From Papaver somniferum (taxonomy: Eukaryota > Streptophyta > Magnoliopsida > Ranunculales > Papaveraceae): a stretch of DNA of 64,000 nt. This document shows positions 1 to 11,755 of the stretch, one piece after another. Under the pieces are notes generated by a model. The model did not search any database. It was not told the DNA's origin and was given only the letters and a program-made list of their open reading frames with translations. The DNA is taken from the NCBI RefSeq assembly GCF_003573695.1, contig NC_039361.1:37936393-38000392 (forward strand), in the 5' to 3' direction. The translations under genes and the position numbers were made by a program. Every line of letters begins with the position of its first letter. Position 1 is the first letter of the stretch.

Positions 1-590
1 TTATTTTCGAATATGGTTTGCGATATTCTCGCAACCTTACAAATGTTAACTTCGCAAGCTCTCTAATTTTCGCAAGACTATCACATCTTTCTCATGATCC
101 TTGCTGACGTCGTTTCTGAAATTGTTCTGCGACGCTATTGTGCAATACCATTGATAATTTTGCTGAGACATAATTGTTGCGAGATTCTGATCCTACATGG
201 TGTTCAATCTGGACTAGGTCCCGAGGTTTTTTTTATAATTGTGATGTCCTTGTTAACAAAATTTCTGGTGTCTGTGTTATTTCTATTCCGCATTATATTG
301 TTTATCTTTGTGACTAAAATATCACAAGTTGTATGTAAATGAATCAAAGTAGATACATCCATCCTTGTTTGTTGGATACGATTTTATTGATTCTTGGATA
401 TTGATTTTTGGAATCGTCCAAGTACTCTCACACGTAAATCAGGTTCACGGACTTGTCTCTGTAAACTTTCTGATTGTGGGAGAAAGAGATATAACTTTGA
501 ATATTATTCCTTGGTCGAGATTCATTAAGTTGAACTCTCGGAAGTGTATTTAGGTTTGTCTATACAGGTTTCCTAAGAAAAAGTTAGCGG
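1..590. other. AT-rich leader, no recognisable gene
   Basis: Only short open frames are present and none matches a family I know. The stretch lies directly upstream of a Copia-type gag remnant, so it could be part of that element's LTR or leader, but no second LTR copy in the window tests this. Confidence 0.3.
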
Positions 591-613
591 TATATTTTGG
601 TACCCCCGCGTTT

Positions 614-832
614 TCACTTAAGATTTTCCAAACCCTTGATAGTGCCTTTACAAAAGATCATTATGTCGTTTGTAAAATACAAGTGTGAGGAAGACACATA
701 TTTACGAGTAACCATTGTTTGCAGCTTACCTGTAAAGACAAGTTTAGTGATATTCCTACTCAATACATCCTCAATAAAAAAAAAAATGAGTGGCGACAAA
801 GGATCGCCTCGATGTAATCTCCTCCCCGACAA
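614..832 (-). pseudogene. LINE reverse-transcriptase fragment
   Basis: Read on the minus strand, a 72-residue frame carries the plant LINE reverse-transcriptase signature RGDPLSPLIF, followed about 35 residues later by a degraded active-site block, HLYFTNDIMIFCKG. The catalytic F/Y-A-D-D has become F-T-N-D, so the piece is dead. Spacing and sequence fit the palm domain of L1-clade plant LINEs, of a different lineage from the larger LINEs elsewhere in the window. Endonuclease, fingers and 3' domains are absent. Confidence 0.65.
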
Positions 833-1305
833 TTGTTAGAGACGAAACCACTGTTGCGAATCCATTAGAAGAATATAGTGAAATCGAGATAAATACTGCA
901 AAACATAATTATGACGGGTTAAACGCTATTATCCACACCATAAGCCAAGATCTTCCGCACCATGAGACTTTGTGCACTACGTGTAAAGAAGCTTCTGATA
1001 TCTTAGAAACCATATTCGAAGAAGATACCTCAGAGAAAGAATCTAGGCTTCAAAACCTAAATTCTTACTAGGAAGATCTTCATATGTCAGATGAAGATTC
1101 GTTTGATGAGTTTAATCAAAAAGTGTTTGGAATTAATACATGTGATGTTTTAGGGAAGACTATTCCCCAAAAGGACATTATGATGAAAATTCTCTGATCT
1201 TTATCAGCAAGATACGGGTCTAAGAAACATGCCATCATGTAAGGAAATAACCTTGCTACACATTTCAAAAATACATCAAACAATAATTATATGCCCAAAC
1301 ATTAA
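790..1305 (+). pseudogene. Ty1/Copia-type gag remnant (UBN2-like)
   Basis: One frame runs through three stop codons (about 1069, 1197 and 1233). It contains SDILETIFEEDTSEKESRLQ, then MSDEDSFDEF, then DVLGKTIPQKDIMMKIL and RYGSKKHAIM. These blocks appear in the order and spacing of the UBN2 gag domain of plant Copia elements, in which a KESRLQ helix is followed by an ESFDEF motif and a KILRSLP-type motif. No protease, integrase or reverse transcriptase follows. It is a decayed fragment; the family call rests on motif order. Confidence 0.6.
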
Positions 1306-1341
1306 TTTTCATTTACTAAAAATTAAACCTATTATTTATTT

Positions 1342-1482
1342 GGCTATTTTACGTTTCCTCCCCTCCCAAGATCGCTAATTAGCGTTTCCTCCCCAAATGG
1401 ATTGAAATTAGCATTTCCTCCCATAGTTAGGTATTCCGTCCAAGCCTTGGTTAGCTGAGTCAGCACCTGTGCACCCGTGGCA
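1342..1482 (+). repeat. Left terminal inverted repeat of MULE-like element
   Basis: This is the inverted partner of 17261-17401. Shared blocks include ATTTTACGTTTCCTCCC at the outer end, CGTTTCCTCCCCAAAT inside, and TTCCGTCCAAG followed by GGTTAGCTGAGTCAGCACCTG (split here as two blocks) at the inner end. Confidence 0.75.
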
Positions 1483-1556
1483 CAAATTGTACACGCGTAA
1501 ATGAAAGTACCTGAAATACCCTCTCATTATTCCTATTGCTTATAATTTTCAAAACC

Positions 1557-1763
1557 CTATAAAATCATTCTGAATTTTATCGAGAATTCCAAATCGATTA
1601 ACCAATCGGTTTCGATGAACTTAGTATCGGTATTTAATAAGTTCTTGAACTCATCTTCTAATCTTTCCATAGCCATCTCAATTGAAATTTTCAAGTTATT
1701 CCGGTCACTAGAAGAAGATGAAGAATCAACAGTGGTACATGACTCTAAACTCCTTTGAATCTC
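1557..1763 (-). pseudogene. EXO70 exocyst subunit fragment, downstream part
   Basis: The minus-strand frame reads EIQRSLES, a serine run, then IEMAMERLEDEFKNLL and a stop at 1557. EIQRS and the MARLEDEFRHLL-type helix are hallmark N-terminal motifs of plant EXO70 proteins, which tether secretory vesicles to the plasma membrane in the exocyst complex. The frame starts exactly at the edge of the solo LTR; the missing upstream residues reappear across that LTR at 4908-5061. No later EXO70 sequence follows, so this is a captured or truncated fragment rather than a gene. Confidence 0.6.
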
Positions 1764-4700
1764 TGTAGATGGGGAAAAACGATTTGCTGGTTTTCACGGG
1801 ATTGAGGAGACGACCGTACGGAGGAGACTCCTTGAACCGGGCGAAACGTTCAACCTCACACAGATGCACTGCAAGAATGGAGTACTTTGAATTCGAGAGA
1901 TCAATCTGTAGTACTCCGGCCTAAACCAAGACAATGGTCGTTCCAGAGTAAATTCGGTCACAAGAGAGGATGGGTTGATCTGTAGGAGGGAAGCTGAGAA
2001 ATGTATGGAATCAATGGTAATCAAAGATTGTGGGTGTGTTGTGACTTCTGAATAAGACAAGTTCTGAATGATTGAAGTTGCTCAGTTGAGAGTAATTGCT
2101 CAATTGATGAGGTGTTGATCTCGTGTTGTCTGTGAGACGTGAGATTCTTGTATATTCAATCATGATTTCAGAGACTTATTTATATTGCTGGAATTGTAGA
2201 CACCATAATCCCATGAAGTGTGACAGTTGATGGAATCAAAGAGTGGGGAAATGGAAATCGTGTTTGAAACCAGTTGCTCATCGTGCGGAGACTTGGTCGA
2301 TTTTCCATCCACTACTTGCTCACATTCCATCGTGTGTATGAACACACGTACCGTAAACCTCCAGACCAAAACCCTAGTTAATATCCCCCCATGTGACACG
2401 ATTGATGTCTCGTGGTTAATTAGTCAGTTGTTGACTTCATGATTTTATCGGACGATGAGTCCATGTATTTGCTGAGTTGAACATGATTTTGCAAAATATT
2501 ATGAAACTCATGAATTGAACGTGTATGTTGAGATAGAAGTATAATTCTCACGTTGATAGTTGAGGCGAGGAAGTATTGCTCTGAATTGTTGAATATTGAT
2601 AGTTGAACCAATATTCCTTGATTTGAGCAAATATTGCTTATCTGAGCAAGTGTTGCTCGTCTGATGAATTATTGGTAGCGTGACCAAAATAAAACATTAA
2701 TTAGAATACTGGTAGTTGAACCGAGCATAATTAATAAGAATACAGATCATGAGATCGTCGTAAAGTTATTAGTGTTCGAATCTGGAATTATGATCCTTGG
2801 GCTCAGAAACCCTAATTTGATCAATTGATGACCAATTGATGGTTTATTTCAAAATCAACCATGTAATGAAAGAGGGATCGGCTACATGAGACCGTGGGTC
2901 GACCTTGTAGCGTCCATATGCTCATGTGAGCAAATACCAAGGTCTCTTGAAGAGTTGGTGAAAGGATGATCAAATGCTAGTTCAATCATTTCTCATATAA
3001 TGCTCGTCTGAGCCTTAGGTGATAAAACCTAATTAATTATGAAAAGGTGAGGGACCGACCAAGGGGTCATGAAACCGGCCCTGGGTGGTCACGGGATTGA
3101 ATGACGATCATTCTATATAATTCCAAAATTATTTGGAAGAGTTTTGGACCTAATACGTGCAATTGTGCAAATTAGGTCAAATCGTGAAAATATTCGGGAC
3201 TGGCTCATTGCGAGCCAAAGAGCCAACCTTGGTCGGTCAAGTTAACATGCTCGCGTCGTCAACACATCCGTGTCTCAGTCCTGAGAATTTTGATATTTTC
3301 TGGCGTGCGTTTGAGCAACCATTTGAGAAAATATGACAAAATCAGGGTTTTGCTGAAACTGAGGAAACTTCATGAGATGAAAGAAAATAATTATAAAAAT
3401 GAAGGAATGTTGAAGCGTGGGACCGCTGAGGCCAAGGAATGGCCGGCCGGCCAGTGACCACGGTCCCGTGGTGCTTTTCCTAATTTTATATTATTTTTCA
3501 TGAATTTCTGAAAATATCATGAAATAAAGGAATTTGTTGAAATTAAGGAGTTTCCTTGAAGTGAAAGAGTTTCCATGGGATCAAGGAAGCAAATAATATT
3601 AAAATAATAAAAATAAGGGCGTGTGGGGCCGGCCGGCTTGGGCCCGGTCCCACGAGTTTCCTTAATTTTATGTATTCTATGTGTATTTTTCCATGATTTG
3701 AAGGAATTTTTATAATTTGAGAGAAATACCATGAAATGAAGGAGTTTCATGGGATCAAGGAAACCTTAAAACAATAATAATAAAATAATAGGGCGTGTGG
3801 GACCGACTGAGGCATGGCCGGCCGGCTGGGGCCCGGTCCCACGAGTTTTTCTAATTTTATATTATATTTTTCACGGTTTTGTGAAAATACCATGAGATTA
3901 AGGAGTTTTTCATGAGTTTAGGGAAATAACAATAAAATAATGAGGAACCATGAGGTGTGGGGCCGGTTGGAATCAAGGCATGGCCGGTTGGCCAATAATC
4001 ACGACCCCACAATATTTTTCCTAATTTTATATTATTCCCTTGGTGTGAAGGAAACACCATGAAACTGAGGAGTTTCCTCAAAACGAAGGAAATTTGTTCA
4101 AATGAAAGGATTTTCATAAGATCAAGGAAAATAATAAAATATATGACAAAAATATAAAAATGGCGTGGGATTGACCACGGCACGGCCGTCCAGTCAGTGA
4201 TCCCATGCTCCCAGCGCCTTGGTCAATATTTTAATTATTTATTATTTTCCTTCCTATTTTGTATAGGTTCATCGTTTCGTCGTATTTTGAAATACTCGTT
4301 CGTGTGGTGATTGTTAGTGCATCATCATTGAGTACACTTGCACCTTTTGAGTCGGGGCTTACTCAGAGGTAACTCAGACGCCCAGCGTTCAATATTTATT
4401 ACTAACCCATGGAATTCTGCTGGGAAGAACCATAGATTGAAGTAACGAAATATTGCGAAAATATTTGAATATTTTCGGAAATTCAGTGGATGAATCCAAG
4501 AATTTAAGAATAATTAACTTATCGCTCTATACTAGCAGAACAAGCTGTCTAGGAGCATTAATTATTATGACATAAGCTTGCTGGAGCTTCATATCCTTTA
4601 TATAGTCAGGAAAAACTGTTGTTTGTGTCCTGAAGACGTTATCGCTCTACATTAGTAGAGCAAGCTGCCTAGGAGCCGTCAATCTCGTGATTCTATATAA

Positions 4701-4907
4701 AAATAATTACTGAAATGTTCAGTATTCATGGGATATGTCGTTGTCCAGCCGAGAGACTACATATCTGCATGTACTCTGAGAGACAGTATTCTCAGTCAGA
4801 GGTTCGATGAGAGACCCGTGTCTCAATACTCGCGTTTGATTGCTGGATCAGAAGTTCGTATAATTATGGGTTTACGATTTTAGCCTTTGTCGAAAATCCA
4901 CCATCTA
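1764..4907 (-). mobile_element. Solo LTR (~3.1 kb), relative of the 47.3-56.1 kb LTR element
   Basis: Its two ends resemble those of the 2.4-kb LTRs at 47300 and 53742. The + strand starts with a TGTAGATGGGGAAAAAC block, then carries the shared ATTCGAGAGATCAATCTGTA and AAATGGTCGTTC-type blocks, and ends with TTTTAGCC and CCACCATCT. Orientation is minus, like the relative. No second copy or internal region is present. The insertion lies inside an EXO70 reading frame. Flanks GACAT/GAGAT on the minus strand could be a one-mismatch 5-bp target duplication. The middle is unrelated to the relative and holds tandem repeats. Confidence 0.6.
3360..4240 (+). repeat. Tandem repeats of about 180-195 bp inside the solo LTR
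   Basis: Roughly five diverged units each contain a GC-rich block (GTGGGGCCGG... to ...CCGGTCCCAC), then CCTAATTTTATATTA, then an AT/purine-rich block with CATGAAAT..AAGGAGTTT. The CCTAATTTTAT anchor recurs near 3479, 3658, 3850 and 4020. A separate 38-bp direct repeat (TTATCGCTCTA... and ...CTAGGAGC) occurs nearby at about 4518 and 4641. Confidence 0.65.
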
Positions 4908-5061
4908 TTATGTCGTATACAACTTGTAAGTAATTATCATCTTCTTGACGGTGATCACCATGACAGAATATCATATATTCATCACCATCGTATATGTTGA
5001 TCAGTTTCTCTGCTTCTGAAATGGAATTTCCCGGTGAGGATGGAGATGCCGGAGACGATTA
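4908..5061 (-). pseudogene. EXO70 exocyst subunit fragment, upstream part
   Basis: The minus-strand frame reads SISEAEKLINIYDGDEYMIF, then a GDH..EDDNYLQVV block. This fits the EXO70 pattern MIF..GDR.E.D.YLQAVDEIQRS that precedes the helix found at 1557-1763. Joining the two pieces across the solo LTR restores the order of conserved motifs. There is no start codon or clear N-terminus upstream; a stop lies about 17 codons before SEAEKL. Confidence 0.55.
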
Positions 5062-5639
5062 CATTTATGACCAATCAGGCATCCAGATTCACTCTTATCA
5101 GCTCTTTCTTCCCGACTTAATCCTAACCTTAATCATGTTTTCATAGACAGAGATTCAAAGATCTTGTCAACTCTTCTTTCTCTACTCCGATCGAATCGTC
5201 TTTCATCAACATATTTTTGGTATACTAAACAAGAATTTTGCAAAGAGGCAGTTTATTACCACCATCATTATCAGGGATCGATTGTTCGATTGGTGAGATG
5301 ATAAAACCTGTTACGGAGGGTTTTCCCAGTAGTTTTGATTAAAACCACCTGCTCAAAGCTCTTCACTACAACACTAACTTGCAACTCCTACAAAGACAAC
5401 AACAACACATACTACTCAATTCATCTCAGCTTCTTCTCTTCTATGTTAAGCCAGCTACATTCATTTAACCATCTCAGCTCAACCTGCAAAACCAAATCTA
5501 TCACCTGCTGCTCTAATTCTTCAATAACATCTCAAAAATCCATTTTCATTTCAACATCTGCTTCTCATACATCCACCGACTGTAATCTTAGACCCATCTT
5601 GTTTGCAGCTACACTAACACCATTAGCAGCAGCTTCATT
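5062..5639. other. Unassigned interior of the MULE-like region
   Basis: No recognisable gene. A Ser/Thr-rich open frame at 5335-5646 on the plus strand looks like chance readthrough of CT-rich sequence. The stretch ends at the 5' LTR of the Ty3/gypsy element. Confidence 0.4.
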
Positions 5640-6108
5640 TGTATGAATGAAATATCGCACATATCAATAACTATGCGAAGTAAGGATTATCTGATGTAAG
5701 CGAGGGTCATCGCACATAGCAAAGTTGAAATGACCTATTGGATGATGTGAGCAAAGTCACGAGTAAAGTATGATGTTCTATGCGAAATATAGTTTGTGCG
5801 AGAAGTAGCGAGTGTACATGAGCGAATGTATCGCACAATGATTCCGAAAATAGTGGATCTCTTAGCTGTCATCCACTATGAGGAATCCTATATAAAGGAA
5901 AGAAGTCATCACATAGAGGGAGAGATCTTTTAGTGAGGGTTAGACAAGAAACTAGGAGAGAGAAAGTTTGTTTGGAGAGCAAGTAAAGTCATTGTAATTC
6001 TTTGTATCCAATTGTAAACCTTGATAATTAATAAAATAATTCATTATGATTACTTAGGTTTTTGTTTAGATACATTGGGGTGTGGTTGTAGGTTTTCCTG
6101 CAACTACA
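5640..6108 (+). repeat. 5' LTR of the Tat-type element
   Basis: It starts TGTATGAATGAAATATCGCA and ends AACTACA (TG...CA). It contains a TATATAAAGG TATA-like box near 5890 and AATAAAATAA near 6029, giving the expected promoter and polyadenylation layout. Its first ~330 bp match 16351-16669. Confidence 0.85.
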
Positions 6109-6194
6109 TTTTTTGCGCCAGAAACAGCTTTGGGTGATAAATCCTGGTAGTAAATTCATAGAATCTTGGAAAAAGTAAGATCTGGAAATTGAAG

Positions 6195-8097
6195 ATGGTG
6201 AGACTTGGATCTACTATTGAACATGGAACAACAGCCGGAAGGAGCAATAAAATTGCTGAAAGAAGAAGAATTACAAATCTTGAACAACAAGAAGAAAGAC
6301 TAAGAGAAAATCAAGGAAACGAAAATCAAATTGAACCTCAGCGTGAACAAGAGCGGAACAATGATATTGATTATGATAGATTGAGCGTTCATACTTCACA
6401 AACAAGTTCAACTGAAGAGGGAACACAAAGAACTGGGAATGCAGGAAGGATTGAGGGGAATGATGAGAATATGACAATTGCAGAACTTAAACAAAGATTG
6501 ATTGCAGAACGACAAAGAGAAGATGAAGAGCGTGTGAATTTGATACGTCAGAATGATGACTTAAAAGAAGAGAATCTTAGATTGCAAGAACAGAGATCAA
6601 GAAGCGCTACACGGTCAAGATCGAGATCCAGCAAGAGTTCATCAAGACAAAGTCGATCTAATCAAGCAGATACTAGGCGAAGACAACGCATGGAAGCCAT
6701 TGAAGAAAACATGCAAGTAAATGATAATCAACAGGACCAACAAAGGAGAAGGGATGTAGATCAAGATTTGGTAACTAATCGATATGAGCATCCGCGTGAA
6801 CTTCTACATCGCACACATAATAATTTTGAAAGAGAAGAAGAGGATCCGAGGCAAGGACAGATGATATTGCATGGAAGAGAAATGTTGAGAGAAGATAACG
6901 AGCGCGAAAGGGAAGTTACACGTGCGAGGAATGAAAGAGATAGACAAAGAAGAAGGGAAGAAATTGAAGAGAGAGAATTGCAAAAAGCATTACATCAAAA
7001 TAATCATGATAATCGAGTAAGGAGGCGTGAACGTCATCGCATGGATGATATAGAACAAGGAAGGGTTGCATTCCAAGAAATATAAACGTCAAGACATCGA
7101 TATGATCGCACAGGTAAAGAGGAACGACATAATAGACCACAGATCGAAACGAACATTGAAAGGCGTAGGAGAAGAAGAGAATAAGCTGAAGAATATGAGA
7201 TACAAGAAGCAGTACGTCAGAATAATCATGAGAATAGACTGAGGCAAGCAACATTAAAAAGACCTATGCGCGAAGATATAGATCAAAGCTTCAGTGAAGA
7301 AATTCTTAAAGAAATGGCGGAATTAAGAGAAATGATGACTGCGAAAAGAAATGGTGGAAGGAGACAACTAGAAGAAGCAGTGGAGGAAGCTGGGAAAACT
7401 CCCGTTACAAGGCAGATTCAAAGGGCAGTGATACCGTCCAAGTGCAATTTACCAGTATTCACTAGCATATTTGATGGAAGCGCCTGTGCAATACAACACG
7501 TGAAAGCTTACACCCGGTCTTTATTGCAATGGGAAAACAATGATGCAGTAATGTGTAAATATTTTGCTGCGAGCCTGGCAGGGGAAGCTCTGAAATGGTT
7601 TGAAGGACTACCAATAGAATCCATTGTATCATTTCAACATTTACAGAACGTCTTTTTAGGACAATATATCAGTAATAATATGTCAAGACCAGGGATTGAG
7701 ACGGCATTCAGAGTTCGCAGAAGAACAAATGAGAGTTTGCGTCATCTAACAACACGCTGGAGAACCATGTGTAGTGAAATGGGAAGACGGGTGGATGAGC
7801 GACACCTTATTCTTGCATTTATCAATGCTCTTTTCGCTACAGATTTATTATATACACAAATCTTCAGGATAAAGGATACAATAACAATGTCAGAGTTGCG
7901 CGAATTTCAGGAGGAGTACATAGCACTTGAGGAAAAGCAAAGAGATATGGAGTCATACCCAGTTGCAATACCTGATGTGAAAGCTGGAAATGCAAGTTTA
8001 CTCCCAAGACTGACAAATGCTGTTGCGATTACGTCGCATGGAAATCAAGGAAGGAACATTGCAGAAATGGAACAAAAGCTAATAGCTATGGGTAGTG
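6195..8097 (+). pseudogene. Retrotransposon gag, N-terminal and capsid part
   Basis: A single frame begins at ATG 6195 and is interrupted by two in-frame stops (about 7083 and 7182). Residues ~1-350 are very rich in Arg, Glu and Gln, with an SR-rich patch near residue 140 and probable coiled coils. From about 7440 it becomes a typical retrotransposon gag capsid domain: PVFTSIFDGSA, HVKAYTRSLLQWENND, AASLAGEALKWFEGLP, FLGQYI and LRHLTTRWRTMCSEMGR. The frame is cut at 8097 by a solo LTR and continues in the same frame at 10614. The upstream TTG at 6189 is not needed as a start. Confidence 0.8.
8093..8097 (+). repeat. Target-site duplication TAGTG (left copy)
   Basis: TAGTG directly precedes the solo LTR; the same 5 bp directly follow it at 10609-10613. 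Removing the LTR and one copy restores an uninterrupted gag codon series (MGS|ANQAVF). Confidence 0.85.
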
Positions 8098-10608
8098 TGA
8101 TGAGTGCCAAATATTGTATATTTTTATCCCTTTTTGTTGGCATTTAACTCATCTTTTGTGCAGTAATTCTACATTTTTATCCCATATTCTGTATTTTCAT
8201 TGTTTTCAAGAATAAATATTTTTCTTACTTAATTTTGCATTTTTAGGTAATAAACGAAGTTCGGATGAGTCGCGGAGCGAAAAGAGCAGAAAAGTAGTGA
8301 AAAGCCGGGAAGAATTACGCAAGGAAGCCGCAAAGAATGGAGCGCACGTCCAAAAAGCTAGGAATGGGCTCAAGAAGGAAGAATTGTTCTTAAAGAAGAT
8401 ATGGGCTTGGCATACCCAAGGCCCAAAACCCTTACCCAAATCCATTTCCATTATCCATACCCATTTCCATGAGAGCCGTCAGATTGGATCCATCTCATCG
8501 TCCAACGGTCGCCTCATCATTGTGCATCAAACTCCGAAGATCCCGTCAAACACCATAGTACCTAACTCCATCTGAAGCCGTCAATTTTGCTGTATCTCAT
8601 AATCCAACGGTCGCCACATACCTCTCCATCATAGCCGTTCGATTCAATCTATATGGGATCATCCAACGCTCTTTACTTGCTGTTCATCAAAGTTAGCTAC
8701 ACCCGCTTCACACCCTAGCATCCAAAACCATCGACTTCACCCAAACAAGTTCTTCTTCCCCAAATCTTTTTTTCCCCAAAAACTCTCTTCTTCCCCCGAC
8801 AGTTGCAGTCGAGCTTTGCTCCTGCCTCTTTTCCATGTCCACTGCCACCCTCTGCCTCACTACCATCTCCATACCCCGAAACCACCTCAAACCCATCTCC
8901 CTAGCCTAGTTATTTTCCCCATCTCACAACCACTGAAACCCTAGGTTTTGGGGTGAGTAAAATAACTCGAACTAGGGAACAATTAGAGCAGCAAAGGCAC
9001 CAGGAGAAGCAGAGAAGACATGGGTCGATGCTAATTGAGGAGATTTGTCACATCAAGGTAAGAAAAAAAACCCAAACCCTAATTTCAGTTAATTTGGGGA
9101 TTTTCGAGAAAACCCTAATTACTGCTAGGGAGAGCATGAGGAAGAACAGTGGCAACATGGGTATGATTAAATTAGTCGAATTAGGTGAGAAACCCTAATT
9201 TTGTCACTGTTCAATTTGGGGATTTGGGGGAATTTTTCTGTAAACCCTAATTTGGGTGTCTGGGTATAAAAAGGGGACTGTGGCTGTGAAATTGGCTTAT
9301 GCTGGACTAGCCAGTGTCCAGAACTTTGCTGTTCTGTATATGTTCTATTCTTGGTATTCACTGTGTAATGTTCATGTTCTGTTTATGTTTAATTTTTGAA
9401 TTCATGTTTCAATTATCTTGTATGATGTATGTTAGTGTTAGCATGTTAGTCATGAGCTAAGTCTCACTAGCTGAGGCTCAGATGAAGCTTTAGTGGACTG
9501 TTAGGTAGTGGAATGTTAGGTTAGAAGCCTTAGTGCCTGTTTTTCTTTTGCAATGGGAAGAAATTAGTGCTCTGGTATGCCTGTGATTGACTGTGCTGTC
9601 AAAAGACAGTCAATACTAGGGGCATATCAGTGAGCAAGCTGATTTTCCTCCCATTCTAGATGTATGCATAGGATGTTCAATTCAACCTAGAACTACACTA
9701 TCTGGCTAGGTCACAAGGGTGGATTCAAAGCCTTAGCTTTTACCTCCACTGTTACCATTTGTTTCATTGCTGCTCCCTTGCCTTAGGCTAACTGCCTTTG
9801 TGCCTCATTGCCACTGATTTTTGCTTCTTTCCCATGGTCATTGTTAGTTTGTTTCACTGCCATTGTTAATCCTTTAGTTATTGTTCCCTATTCTTCCATG
9901 TTCCTCATCTCTGTCTGTGTTCTCTTTTATTATCTTTCTTTTGCTATCTTTTGCTCTTCTAGTTTCTCTGTTTTTCTCCCCATTAGTCCATTGAAGCTCA
10001 CTGTGGCCTAAGTGCATTGATCATTAAGAGCCCATTCCAGTTCACTGTGGACTCATTCAAAAACCAAACTGATAGCTCTATCAAGCCCAGCTCACAGTTC
10101 ACTTTCCAAGCTAAGGCCTGTCACTGTCAAGCCCAGACCCTCATACAAGCCAACTGAGCCCAAAGCTCACTTCCACACTGAGCCCAAGTTCAGTTCATTG
10201 AAACCAAAGGCTAAAAGCCCAGGTTCATAGCTAAAAAGCCTAGCTCCAGCTAAGGCCCAAATCATACCAAAAGCCCAGGTTTAATCCCAAGCTCAGTTCA
10301 CTACACTGAGCCCAAGGCCTAAAGCACTTCATCATTACAATAAACCCATTAAGCCCAATTTACTCAAAGGGTATTCAAAGCCCAACAGTTCCAAAGGGTA
10401 TTCATAACCCATTGGTACCACAACCCTTTGATACCTAAAGCCCAATAGCAATTTAGAACCCAAATAGCTAGAAACTCCAAACACCCCCAGTCTCTGTGGA
10501 TCGACCCGTACTTGCACGAGCTACAACTGACGACCGTGCACTTGCGGTATTACTGTAGGCCCGCGTTTCATTTCGCTTCAAATTTTATACGCTTTCCCGG
10601 GCCCACCA
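8098..10608 (+). mobile_element. Solo LTR (2.5 kb) nested in gag
   Basis: It begins TGATGAGTGCCAAATATTG and ends GGGCCCACCA (TG...CA) with a perfect 5-bp duplication TAGTG on both sides. The 3' end has the plant LTR phrase CTCTGTGGATCGACCCGTAC followed by ACCGTGCACTTGCGG. No internal domain or second LTR is present, so it probably arose by LTR-LTR recombination. The interior at 10020-10480 is low-complexity, rich in AAGCCCA. Its short open frames show no family resemblance. Confidence 0.8.
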
Positions 10609-10613
10609 TAGTG
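10609..10613 (+). repeat. Target-site duplication TAGTG (right copy)
   Basis: Identical to 8093-8097, flanking the 2.5-kb solo LTR. Confidence 0.85.
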
Positions 10614-11475
10614 CAAATCAAGCAGTATTTGACAAAGAGTATAGAGACAAACAATTTTAAAATCATGGAGGTAGTAATAAGATTCAAATAATGGATAATC
10701 CACCAGAAAGTTCAGGAGGTCAACAACCATATTATAATAAAAGACAAGGAACTGGAAGGATAGTATAGGAACATATAAACCTTCCAAAGCTGAATACAAC
10801 AGTGGATAAAGTATGGGAAGCTGTCATTCTAATGAAAGAAATCCAGAACCACATAATGTAGGAGATGAACCACCCCCATGGAGGAGGAGCAGAGAATTTT
10901 GTGTATATCATCGCTTTCACGGTCACACGACAAGTAATTGCAGAAATGTGAGAAAAATCATATTGCGAATGATTGAACAAGGAAAATTGGATCATTTCTT
11001 AGCACAACAACCAAAGAATTTACCACCACCACCGGGAGGAAATGTATATGCAAAGGAGAAAGAAAAGAATACATTTGTAATTGAAGTAGGCGCGAAAGCG
11101 AAGAATCTATATTGTAATTCAATTGTACATTCATTCAGAAACATCGAAGACTTCCATGACAATTTCTTAAGTAGGGTGTATGTGAGAGATACTGATGGAA
11201 GAGAAATTCTCAATCTTGCGAAAGTATCACTATTGAAGGATTGGCAAAAACAGACTATCTCATTTAGTGCGGAAGAAACACCAGGAGGAGGGGAATCACA
11301 TGAATGTCCATTAGTAGTGAGATTAGGAATTAATCCGAAAGAAAAGGTAGAAGATGATGAGGAAGATGAAGCAAACACTTGGGGAATAAATAGAATACTT
11401 ATAGATCCTGGAAGCTCTGTCGACATTCTCTTTTATCCTACATACAAAACCATGGGTGGAAGGGATGACGTATAA
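10614..11475 (+). pseudogene. Gag C-terminus and zinc knuckle, start of protease
   Basis: This continues the gag frame after the solo LTR (ANQAVFDKEYRDKQF, then stops near 10638 and 10768), then shifts frame near 10850. It carries NLPKLNTTVDKVWEAV, then a knuckle FCVYHRFHGHTTSNCRN (C..H...GH....C), typical of Tat-type gag. After an acidic linker it enters the aspartic protease with ILIDPGSSVDILFY. The catalytic triad reads D-P-G rather than D-S/T-G, which may be inactivating. The frame ends at 11475, just after the protease site. Confidence 0.75.
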
Positions 11476-11755
11476 AATTTATGGCTTCAATGGAACTGCG
11501 AACAAACCAAAAGGCGAGGTTAAAATGAGGATTCTTCTTCAGAATATGCCAACAGAAATGGTATTCTGTGTTGTGGATGTCGAATCACCCTATAACGCTC
11601 TGATTGGAAGACCATGGCTGCATAGTATCTTGGGTATGGCTTCGATATTTCACCAGTGCATAAAATTTCCTTTACCCCAGGGTGTTGGTATTATAAGAGG
11701 GGATACAATTGAAAGTATAAATTGTCAAGAAATTGACATTGATAAGTGCGAATAA
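11456..11755 (+). pseudogene. Retropepsin-like protease, C-terminal half
   Basis: A frame overlapping the previous one by 20 bp continues the protease fold: MTYKIYGFNGTANKPKGEV, then MVFCVVDVESPYNALIGRPW (the YNALIGRPWL flap/loop motif of plant Ty3/gypsy proteases) and HQCIKFPLPQGV. It was probably one frame with the upstream part before a frameshift near 11456. It stops at 11755 and no reverse transcriptase follows. Confidence 0.75.

Noticed and set aside
5335..5646. Ser/Thr-rich 103-residue open frame as a gene
   Set aside because: Low-complexity codon composition, no start context or homology, and it runs into the LTR at 5640; a chance frame.
10992..11426. 144-residue minus-strand frame opposite gag/protease
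   Set aside because: It is the complement of a clearly recognisable zinc knuckle and protease; no independent domain.
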